Positions 1 to 5,791 of a stretch of DNA of 7,362 nt are shown here, in pieces. Numbering within the stretch: position 1 is the first letter of the stretch; every line of letters begins with the position of its first letter. The DNA is taken from the NCBI GenBank assembly GCA_025774615.1, contig JALGVQ010000142.1, positions 1 to 7,362 on the forward strand. The letters run 5' to 3'. A program made the position numbers and the translations under genes. The notes under the pieces were generated by a model, which was given only the letters and a program-made list of their open reading frames with translations, searched no databases and was not told the origin of the DNA. This DNA is from a bacterium. GTDB taxonomy: Bacteria; Blakebacterota; Blakebacteria; Blakebacterales; Blakebacteraceae.

Positions 1-44
1 TCGAAGGGGAGCGGAGGCTTCTGGACTGGGGGGAGGGAGAGTGA
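1..44 (+). CDS. C-terminal tail of an upstream gene (partial)
   Basis: Reading from base 3, the frame is open to a TGA at 42-44 and encodes EGERRLLDWGEGE, a charged tail that looks like an ordinary protein C-terminus. The TGA shares its A with the ATG of the next gene at 44 (TGATG), a common arrangement for translational coupling. Only 13 residues are visible, so no function can be given. The other two forward frames also lack stops over most of this short stretch, so the assignment rests mainly on the TGATG overlap and remains tentative. Confidence 0.4.
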   Translation, partial: EGERRLLDWGEGE

Positions 45-412
45 TGAGTGATCAGAACCACAGCGATCCGGGTAAGAAAGAGAAGCAGTCTGGTGGTATT
101 CCGGTCGCGGAACCTGTCGTTCTGGCCGACCTGGTGGAGTATGCCCCTGGAGCGGTGGTGAGCAGAACCATCAAGAAGAGCAAAGAGGGAACGCTGACGG
201 TTTTCGCCTTCGATACGGGTGAGGAACTGAGTACCCATTCGGCGCCATTCGACGCATACGTCCAGATACTGGATGGGGAGGTCGAACTCACCATCGGCGA
301 GGAGACGGTGAGGCCATCACCGGGCGATACTGTCCTCATGCCCGCCGACATCCCTCATGGCCTGCATGCGATCACCCCCTTCAAGATGCTGCTGATCATG
401 ATACGGGGATGA
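44..412 (+). CDS. Small single-domain cupin protein
   Basis: This 122-residue protein is one cupin beta-barrel (about residues 48-120) after a polar N-terminal stretch. Cupin motif 1 begins G59-x5-H65 and ends at G78. Motif 2 is PGDTVLMPADIPH, residues 93-105, with H105. The segment HSAPFDAYVQILDG and the ending FKMLLIMI match a well-populated small bacterial cupin subfamily of unknown substrate. The usual second His of motif 1 is Ala67 and the Glu position is Ala71, so only two of the four classical metal ligands remain and a typical dioxygenase-like metal site is unlikely. ATG 44 is preferred over the in-frame GTG at 41 because it follows GGGAGGGAGA and overlaps the upstream stop. It is probably cytosolic, since no signal peptide is seen. 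The family call is firm, but the role is unknown. Confidence 0.9.
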   Translation: MSDQNHSDPGKKEKQSGGIPVAEPVVLADLVEYAPGAVVSRTIKKSKEGTLTVFAFDTGEELSTHSAPFDAYVQILDGEVELTIGEETVRPSPGDTVLMPADIPHGLHAITPFKMLLIMIRG

Positions 413-468
413 CATGTGAGTCTGCCAGTTGGCTCTGACACTGACTATGTAGCCGACTCTACAGGAGA

Positions 469-513
469 AAAAGAAAGCGGGTCCGGTCACCATCACCGGA
501 CCCGCTTTCTTTT
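469..513. terminator. Bidirectional intrinsic terminator
   Basis: Bases 469-487 and 495-513 are perfect inverted copies (19 bp) around a 7-nt loop (488-494). The core is G+C rich (GCGGGTCCGG). The outer arm is A-rich on the left and T-rich on the right, so either strand's transcript would have a stem followed by a U-tract. It sits between the convergent cupin gene (stop at 412) and the peptidase gene (stop at 547), where one element can serve both. Confidence 0.93.
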
Positions 514-546
514 GTGGTACCTGCGGAGGGTCGCAATTGGAATGGG

Positions 547-2403
547 CTATCTCCGAGGCAGTTCGATCTCCATGGAGTGAACACCGCCGCGGGTCGAACC
601 GATACCGACGGTGATAGTGCGCTGGCGGGCATCTCCCACCTTCACGTACCAGGTCACCTCCCGCATCGGGGCGTAGTCCCGCATCATCGAACCGTCGAGC
701 CAGCCCATGTTGACCCGGTTGACCGTCTCACTGGGAGCGTCCTGTCCGCCGCCGCCCATCATGCTCATCCCCATGCCGCCCCGTCCGCGACCGCGCATCG
801 TGGGGCGTCGGGGATTGCCTTCCTCATCAACCAGGCTCATCCCGGCCGGGAGACGGAGCACTGCCTGATCCTCGCTGACGATGTGGATCTGCTTCGCAAT
901 ATCCAGCGCCGTGGGAAGACGACCTTCGTTGACGAACCGGGCGGTCACCTGGAAGACATCATCGAGCCCCTCGACCTTCTTGACCGAGGTTCCTGAGACC
1001 CGGGCCAGCGGCATCCACTCCATCTTCTTCACCGCCCAGAGGACGTTCTTCACGATCTCGTCCTCGAGCAGTCTCGGAGGAGGATTGCTGCGGATGAATT
1101 TCCCGCTTGCACCGCCTACTTCGACCTCGCCGAGATCGGGATGCTGCGTCTTCGTCCACGGCTGGTCATTGATGGGGAAGGGGGATTCGTCGATAAGACG
1201 CTGACGCTCCTCAGCAGTGACTTCCCCATCTCCATCGAAGTCGTACCGACCGCCGGACCATAGTTCGTCGCCATACCAGATTACACCGTAGGCGAAGTAG
1301 CCGAAATCGGGGCTGTGACCGAAGAGGGGGTTGCCGCCACCGTAGTCACGGAAGACACTCCCGGTCCGCTCATACCCGGTGATCTGGCTGCCGACCCGGT
1401 CGTACTCCAGGTACCACGCCTCATCGGACGGGTGCATCAACCGGTCGTCACCCATGCTGGGCGGCCGGAGGAGCATCGGCACGGTGGTATCGTAGGTCTC
1501 GACCGTGTTGATGTTCGGGTGCTGCAGCAGGAAGACGACGATGTTCCGGACTTCCGGCTCAGAGAGGGGGTACTCACCGGCGCCGCGCTGGGTGCGGCCT
1601 CGGCCGGTGGCGTCATCCTCGGGATTGGGACGCCAGTTGAAGGGGAAGTTCCTGTGGAGGTCGAGTCCGCCGGTGCCATCCTCGTTGTAGCGGCCGTCCT
1701 TGTCGTTGTCGATCCCCTCTGAAGTCCTGTTGTAGAAGGGACCGGTGTCGTCATCACGGCGCATCCGCATGCCATTCGGGGCTGAGTCATCCAGTACGTA
1801 CTGCCCCTCCGGATCCTGCCACCGCATCTGCCGGCTGTACCCGTCGCCATCGAGATCTTCGGCCGGATCCTCATCCATCAGGCCGTCACCATCGGTGTCG
1901 TATGGCCGGACGGTGGAGCGGAGACTCTCCGGGGAGTTCATGTAGAGGTCCGATCCATCGGGATTCATCTTCGGTATGAGGTAGGCGACCTTGTTATCGA
2001 CGATCTCCGTGACCACCGGGTCGGTACCATAGTTCTCACACAGGTACTTGATGGTGTAGAGCACCGCTTCGGCCCCGGTCACTTCACTCGAATGCCGGTT
2101 GCCGTCCGCCCAGTAGGCGGATTTGTCGGTATGAGTACCGGTCGCCCGGTTGGTGATGATCACGCCCTTGACCTCGGTCCCCAGATACGATTGTCCGATC
2201 GAGAACGATTCGCAGATCTCGGGGTAGGTCTGGACATAGTAGTCCATGAACTCGAGCGATGCTTTGTAATCGTGGTAGCCGTCGAACGCCAGCACGGTAC
2301 TCGACTTGGCCAGCGGAAACTGTGCCTGGACCGCCGGCGGCGTGGCCGCGAGCACCATGATGAGAACCAGCGTAACGGTGAGAAGTCGGACGGAACGGGA
2401 CAC
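547..2403 (-). CDS. Secreted zinc-carboxypeptidase-like protein, peptidase family M14, with calcium-type DxDxDG loops
   Basis: This is a 618-residue M14 (carboxypeptidase A-like) protein. Residues below are numbered from the GTG at 2403. Residues 1-27 form a Sec signal peptide: basic MSRSVR, a hydrophobic core, then AVQA before the likely cleavage. The catalytic domain spans about 40-460. It has the zinc motif HSSE (H104, E107), the substrate-arginine motif DLHRNF (248-253) and a GDELW motif whose E380 fits the catalytic Glu. The third zinc ligand, normally His before a hydrophobic-Leu-Arg-Pro stretch, appears to be Asp305 in ETYDTT. Asn of the usual D-x-N-R-N motif is His250. DxDxDG loops occur at 169-174, 183-188, 232-237 and 388-399; the last is a complete EF-hand-type loop ending in Glu. 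The C-terminal part (about 465-618) looks like a beta domain interrupted by a Gly/Met/Arg-rich stretch at 536-553. It lies 75 nt downstream of the pseudouridine synthase gene and may share its transcript. Substrate is unknown, and full activity is uncertain because of the changed ligand. Confidence 0.9.
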   Translation of the reverse strand: MSRSVRLLTVTLVLIMVLAATPPAVQAQFPLAKSSTVLAFDGYHDYKASLEFMDYYVQTYPEICESFSIGQSYLGTEVKGVIITNRATGTHTDKSAYWADGNRHSSEVTGAEAVLYTIKYLCENYGTDPVVTEIVDNKVAYLIPKMNPDGSDLYMNSPESLRSTVRPYDTDGDGLMDEDPAEDLDGDGYSRQMRWQDPEGQYVLDDSAPNGMRMRRDDDTGPFYNRTSEGIDNDKDGRYNEDGTGGLDLHRNFPFNWRPNPEDDATGRGRTQRGAGEYPLSEPEVRNIVVFLLQHPNINTVETYDTTVPMLLRPPSMGDDRLMHPSDEAWYLEYDRVGSQITGYERTGSVFRDYGGGNPLFGHSPDFGYFAYGVIWYGDELWSGGRYDFDGDGEVTAEERQRLIDESPFPINDQPWTKTQHPDLGEVEVGGASGKFIRSNPPPRLLEDEIVKNVLWAVKKMEWMPLARVSGTSVKKVEGLDDVFQVTARFVNEGRLPTALDIAKQIHIVSEDQAVLRLPAGMSLVDEEGNPRRPTMRGRGRGGMGMSMMGGGGQDAPSETVNRVNMGWLDGSMMRDYAPMREVTWYVKVGDARQRTITVGIGSTRGGVHSMEIELPRR

Positions 2404-2408
2404 GGAGT

Positions 2409-2415
2409 CCTCCTT
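2409..2415 (-). promoter_or_regulatory. Ribosome binding site that sets the peptidase start
   Basis: On the minus strand AAGGAGG lies 5 nt before GTG 2403. It is inside the reading frame if one starts at the upstream ATG 2418, which itself has no Shine-Dalgarno sequence in front. Starting at GTG also removes the acidic KED residues from the front of the signal peptide. Both points favour GTG 2403. Confidence 0.8.
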
Positions 2416-2478
2416 CATTTCGGGTAGGACGGAGCCTGCTGTCTGTTCTTCCGGCAGGCGCCTGGATGTATCTGTGTC

Positions 2479-3486
2479 TTATCTCTGTTTTCGTAACTTC
2501 GGCGGGCGCCATCCGTCACGGATCGTCTGCAACAGCTCTTCCCGGATCTCCGGCAGCAACGCCTCGAACTCAAGAGTCTTGCTTTTCTTTTTTGGATGCT
2601 GGATGACAAGACGCTCAGCGTGGAGGAAAGGGCACTCCAGGTTGAACTTGTCTTTGAAAGCTTTATTGGTAGCCACGAAACCATACCGATCATCCCCGAC
2701 GAGAGGGTGGCCGATGGCCGAGAAGTGCGCTCTGATCTGATGGGTCCGGCCGGTGTGCAGGATGACCTGCAGCAGCGAGGCGATCTCGAAGGTTTCCTTG
2801 ACTTCGTACTCGCTCTCAGCGCTCTGTCCCCGCCGCTTCGCCACGACCACCTTCGGCATGTCGCCCGCCTGGGCATCGACCCGCCTCAGGGGATGTCTGA
2901 TCGTGCCCGATTTCGAGAGGATCACACCCGATACGAGCGCGAGGTAGTGCTTTGAGACTTCACGATTCCGGAACTGGGCAGTAAGACTCCGCAGTGCTTC
3001 AGCAGTTTTGGCGACCAACAGGACACCGGAGGTGCCGATGTCGAGACGATGGGGAAGGGCCGGGCGGAATGTGTGTCCTCTTCCGACCGTTCCAAGATGG
3101 GTCCAGGCTCTCGACAACGCGGAGTCACCCTTCGCTCCGCTTCCGCCATGCGAGGGGAGCCCCGAAGGCTTGTTGATGGCCAGGATATGCTCATCCTCGA
3201 AGAGTATCTCGAGTGTATCCGATATGGGCTTGATCAGATTCAGCATTCCGTTCTCCTGCTCAATAAACGACCGGACGCCCTCTGCCGCGCGCCGGTCTCG
3301 TATCTCGAGTCGCATCCCTGCCTCAAGCCTGCCGTCAGGTGTGGTCCGACCACCATCGACACGAACCTGACCGGTCCTGATAAGCTTCTGGACCAGACCA
3401 TGAGGCGCATCCGGAAGGAGTTTCCGGAGGAAAGAGTCGACGCGCTGTCCGGCGTCATTTTTATCGATTGTCAGGGTCTTCGTCAC
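2479..3486 (-). CDS. RluA-family 23S rRNA pseudouridine synthase (RluC-like)
   Basis: The 335-residue protein isomerises specific uridines to pseudouridine, most likely in 23S rRNA. Residues are numbered from GTG 3486. An N-terminal S4 RNA-binding domain (about 14-62) is followed by the catalytic domain (about 93-315). INKPSGLPSHGGSG (104-117) resembles RluC. HRLDIGTSG (146-154) is the catalytic motif with Asp149. LHTGRTHQIRAHF (243-255) followed by GHPLVGDDRYG (259-269) is the conserved late motif of the RluA family. The length is normal for RluC/RluD. The frame stays open upstream to an ATG at 3711, but those 75 extra residues do not look like family sequence and would fill the space in front of tatA, so GTG 3486 is preferred. 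No strong ribosome binding site precedes it, so the exact start is uncertain. The target position in rRNA cannot be told from sequence alone. Confidence 0.92.
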   Translation of the reverse strand: MTKTLTIDKNDAGQRVDSFLRKLLPDAPHGLVQKLIRTGQVRVDGGRTTPDGRLEAGMRLEIRDRRAAEGVRSFIEQENGMLNLIKPISDTLEILFEDEHILAINKPSGLPSHGGSGAKGDSALSRAWTHLGTVGRGHTFRPALPHRLDIGTSGVLLVAKTAEALRSLTAQFRNREVSKHYLALVSGVILSKSGTIRHPLRRVDAQAGDMPKVVVAKRRGQSAESEYEVKETFEIASLLQVILHTGRTHQIRAHFSAIGHPLVGDDRYGFVATNKAFKDKFNLECPFLHAERLVIQHPKKKSKTLEFEALLPEIREELLQTIRDGWRPPKLRKQR

Positions 3487-3576
3487 GGTTCTGGAATGCA
3501 ACAATCTAGGCAGAGGACCCGATAAAGTAAAGAAATTCGATGGCCCCCCGACAGATGCGATGACTTCCTCCAGCCG

Positions 3577-3605
3577 TTGACAGCCCACGATTACATACGT
3601 AGTCT
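3577..3605 (+). promoter_or_regulatory. Possible promoter for tatA
   Basis: A perfect TTGACA (3577-3582) is followed after 17 nt by TAGTCT (3600-3605), which matches the -10 consensus at only three of six positions. It lies about 105 nt before the tatA start, in the spacer divergent from the pseudouridine synthase gene. The -10 is weak, so this is only a candidate. A second -10-like TATGAT at 3639-3644 has no suitable -35. Confidence 0.25.
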
Positions 3606-3700
3606 GCCTTGGTACACCGCTCCATGGTGAAAATGCGGTATGATGCAGCGGACAACGTAACATCACGCGCGATGTCCCGTTCGGGGTTGGAATCGCGTAG

Positions 3701-3707
3701 AAGGAGG
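3701..3707 (+). promoter_or_regulatory. Ribosome binding site for tatA
   Basis: AAGGAGG lies 4 nt before GTG 3712. It fixes the start so that the protein begins MLGRLGPLE, the normal short N-terminus of TatA ahead of its membrane helix. Confidence 0.85.
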
Positions 3708-3711
3708 CCAC

Positions 3712-3990
3712 GTGTTAGGGCGTCTGGGACCACTCGAGATCATGATAATCGTCGGTATTCTTGTTTTCCTCTTTGGAGCCAAGAAGATCCCCGAACTGGC
3801 CCGGGGGATGGGGCTCGGTATCAAGGAATTCAAGAAGGGGCTGGAAGAGGGCGAGTCGATACTGAAGGAAGCGGCCGAAGGTACGGGCGAGGCGTCCGAA
3901 AAGGCTGAAAGTACGAATGAAAAGTCTGCGAAGAAGGAAGAGAACAAACAGGACGGTATGCCGGACATTCCCGAGGGATTCGGGAACTAA
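3712..3990 (+). CDS. tatA: Sec-independent protein translocase subunit TatA
   Basis: TatA oligomers, with TatC, help folded proteins with twin-arginine signals cross the inner membrane. The 92-residue protein shows the full TatA plan. A short N-terminus carries a polar residue (Glu9) at the edge of a membrane helix (about 8-20). The FG hinge is F21-G22. An amphipathic helix from [12 protein letters not shown] to about residue 45 follows, then a charged Glu/Lys-rich tail. The sequence favours TatA/TatE over TatB because of [14 protein letters not shown] and the short length. No tatC is visible nearby, so tatC must lie elsewhere. The stop codon overlaps that of the convergent phosphatase gene, leaving no room for a dedicated terminator. 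Confidence 0.95.
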   Translation: MLGRLGPLEIMIIVGILVFLFGAKKIPELARGMGLGIKEFKKGLEEGESILKEAAEGTGEASEKAESTNEKSAKKEENKQDGMPDIPEGFGN

Positions 3991-4853
3991 TCGATAGTAT
4001 GGATCTCGAGATCGGAGATCCCGTTCGGTGTGGCGACGGTTGTCAGCAGTTCGTCATGGATTGCTCCATTCGTCGCCACGATATCACCTGAAGTCCACCA
4101 CTGCTCCCCGCCGCCGAAATCACTGACCGCACCGCCGGCCTCTCTCACCAGCAGCGCACCCGCGGCAATGTCCCAGATACTCAACCCGTATTCCCAGAAT
4201 CCCTCAAGGCGTCCCGCGGATGTGTAGGCAAGATCGACGGCCGCCGCTCCGGCCCGCCTGACCCCCTGAGCTGCCCGTAACACACGGGTGAAAATTTCGA
4301 AGTATGACTCGAGGATCTCCTTCCTGCGGAAAGGCCATCCGGTGGCGAGCAGTCCATGGTTGAGATCGTTCTCGGGGGAAACGGAGATCGGTTGCCCGTT
4401 GAGGAAGGCACCGAGTCCCTCTCCCGCACTGAAACACTCATCGGTCACGGGGATGTAGACGACGCCGGCAAGCAGCTCTCTCCCCCGGGCGGCGGCGATC
4501 GATACCGCGAAGACAGGAAAGCGGTGCAGGAAATTGGTGGTGCCGTCGAGCGGGTCGACGATCCAGGTCAGCCGGTCATCACCTGAAGGACCGGAGCGGG
4601 TGTCGGAACTCTCCTCGGCCAGAAAATGGGCATCGGGTGTGTGGGCGAGCAGGATCGAGCGAGCCAGTTCCTCCGATGCGCGATCGGTCTCGGAGACCAG
4701 GTCCCCGGGAGCTTTTTCTTCATACCCCCGTTTCGGCTGTCTCCATGCCTCCAGCAGAAGGCTCCCGCACTCGCGCGCTGCCTCCTCGGCGAAGGTGACC
4801 AGATCGCGGGGGAGATGGACTCCCGATTGCTGTTGCTGTCCTGATTGTTTCAT
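3987..4853 (-). CDS. Inositol monophosphatase family protein
   Basis: The 288-residue protein belongs to the Mg-dependent, Li-sensitive phosphatase superfamily (IMPase/SuhB/CysQ/FBPase type), which hydrolyses phosphate monoesters. Residues are numbered from ATG 4853. Metal-binding elements are DLVSETD (51-57), AEES (79-82, Glu80), [12 protein letters not shown] (97-108, with D100 and D103) and [15 protein letters not shown] (227-241, with D228). The length and motif spacing are typical. Hydrophobic segment [10 protein letters not shown] and [11 protein letters not shown] are close to inositol-1-phosphatase sequences, so inositol phosphate or a histidinol-phosphate-type substrate is possible. 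The frame can start three codons earlier at TTG 4862, but ATG is preferred. Neither has a strong ribosome binding site. It is transcribed divergently from the HAD gene and converges on tatA with overlapping stops. It is likely cytosolic. Confidence 0.94.
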   Translation of the reverse strand: MKQSGQQQQSGVHLPRDLVTFAEEAARECGSLLLEAWRQPKRGYEEKAPGDLVSETDRASEELARSILLAHTPDAHFLAEESSDTRSGPSGDDRLTWIVDPLDGTTNFLHRFPVFAVSIAAARGRELLAGVVYIPVTDECFSAGEGLGAFLNGQPISVSPENDLNHGLLATGWPFRRKEILESYFEIFTRVLRAAQGVRRAGAAAVDLAYTSAGRLEGFWEYGLSIWDIAAGALLVREAGGAVSDFGGGEQWWTSGDIVATNGAIHDELLTTVATPNGISDLEIHTID

Positions 4854-4943
4854 CCTGAACAATGTAGCCCATCCACCGCTCCCCGGCTACCTTGCGGGTC
4901 ACGGCAATCGGGAACGTACAGCCGGTCGTGGCAGTCACTACCT

Positions 4944-4948
4944 GGGAG
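4944..4948 (+). promoter_or_regulatory. Ribosome binding site for the HAD hydrolase
   Basis: GGGAG lies 9 nt before ATG 4958. It supports this start over the in-frame ATG at 4892, which would add 22 residues before the HAD motif I strand. Confidence 0.65.
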
Positions 4949-4957
4949 CTGAGCGCA

Positions 4958-5644
4958 ATGGGAATACGAGTCGTTTCATTCGATCTGGGACATACTCTTC
5001 TCTTCCCCCGCTATGAGTGGTATCAGTCGATCGTGGCCGATGCGGGTGCAGAGGTAGAAGAGATCGATCTGCAGAAGAGGGAAGCGGCGCTGCGTTCCTG
5101 GTTCGATGGCATGATCCTCGATGAAGGTCGCGAGGGGATGGATGACACTCTCTGGGAGCAGTATTTCCGGCGTTTCTTCTCAGGGCTGGGTGTCGAAGAT
5201 GACGCGATCGATACACTCCTCAGGAGGCTCTATCGCGAGCATCTCGATGGGGTCGGGCTCTGGACCGTTCCTGCTCCTGGCGCGGAAGAGACACTGAAGG
5301 CACTGATGGACACCGGGATGAAGGTGGCGTGTGTATCGAACAATGACGGTCGACTCGAGTCGATGGTCGAGTACCAGGGCTGGACCGGTTATTTCGACGT
5401 GATGGTGGATTCTCATGCGATCAGGATCGCGAAACCCGATCCGGGAATATTCAGATATGCTCTCGACCAGCTCGGTCTTGAGGCAGACGAGATGATCCAT
5501 GTTGGTGACTACTATAGTGTTGATGTTATCGGGGCGCGCAACGCCGGTGTAGAGGGGATACTCTACGACCCGATCGGTGCCTATGGGTCGGTCGACTGTC
5601 GTGTGATAACAGAACTGAGGGAGATCGTACAACTGGTGTCCTGA
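4958..5644 (+). CDS. HAD-superfamily hydrolase with altered motif I
   Basis: This 228-residue protein has the Rossmann-like core and helical cap (about 15-100) of HAD subfamily I phosphatases. Motif I is FDLGHTL (8-14), with nucleophile Asp9. Motif II is CVSNND (125-130), with Ser127. Motif III Lys159 lies in RIAKPDPGIF, and motif IV is GDYYSVD (183-189), with D184 and D189. The position two after the nucleophile, normally the general acid Asp in DxDxT, is Gly11. A DLG-type motif I also occurs in YihX-like HAD proteins, so this need not mean loss of function, but the substrate cannot be assigned. The fold and four motifs are clear. Upstream, 104 bp separate it from the divergent phosphatase gene, with no promoter I can point to. 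Downstream, 147 bp precede the adaptor gene. Confidence 0.9.
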   Translation: MGIRVVSFDLGHTLLFPRYEWYQSIVADAGAEVEEIDLQKREAALRSWFDGMILDEGREGMDDTLWEQYFRRFFSGLGVEDDAIDTLLRRLYREHLDGVGLWTVPAPGAEETLKALMDTGMKVACVSNNDGRLESMVEYQGWTGYFDVMVDSHAIRIAKPDPGIFRYALDQLGLEADEMIHVGDYYSVDVIGARNAGVEGILYDPIGAYGSVDCRVITELREIVQLVS

Positions 5645-5791
5645 GTCAGAAATCCGTTGCTTGACCGATGGCTCCGCAGCACTGGCGGTGTGGTTGCACA
5701 GTAACAAGGGTGGTCGTATCGCCGTATACAGTTATCGTATGAAGATCTGCCCGGGTTCAATCGCAGGGTTACCACTTTCAGAGGTTGTCTG
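5645..5791 (+). other. Intergenic leader before the exporter operon
   Basis: This 147-bp spacer holds no convincing terminator for the HAD gene and no good promoter. The element CGTAT recurs at 5715, 5724 and 5736 within about 26 bp, around a GTATAC palindrome (5724-5729). It could be a regulator site or chance. AGAGG at 5780-5784 lies 7 nt before the adaptor ATG and is its ribosome binding site. Confidence 0.3.

Noticed and set aside
514-1722. Long plus-strand open frames opposite the peptidase gene (514-996, 1315-1722)
   Set aside because: They lie antisense to a clear M14 gene, and their translations show no domain, composition or start signal of a real protein. They are explained by codon bias in G+C-rich DNA.
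2434-2460. GCCTGC/GCAGGC hairpin upstream of the peptidase gene
   Set aside because: It has only six base pairs around a 14-nt loop with no T-tract, so it is not a credible terminator between the synthase and peptidase genes.
3049-3525. Plus-strand frames inside the pseudouridine synthase gene
   Set aside because: They are antisense to a gene with intact catalytic motifs and have no recognisable domain or ribosome binding site.
4181-4586. Several overlapping frames on both strands within the phosphatase gene
   Set aside because: All overlap the well-supported inositol monophosphatase frame and have Arg/Ser/Pro-rich translations typical of out-of-frame reading.
5694-5722. TTGCAC-N17-TATCGC as a promoter for the exporter operon
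   Set aside because: Each half matches the sigma-70 consensus at only three of six positions, which is expected by chance in this spacer.
5749-5770. GGGTTCAATC resembling a tRNA T-arm
   Set aside because: The flanking bases cannot pair as a 5-bp T stem, and no anticodon arm or acceptor stem is found upstream.
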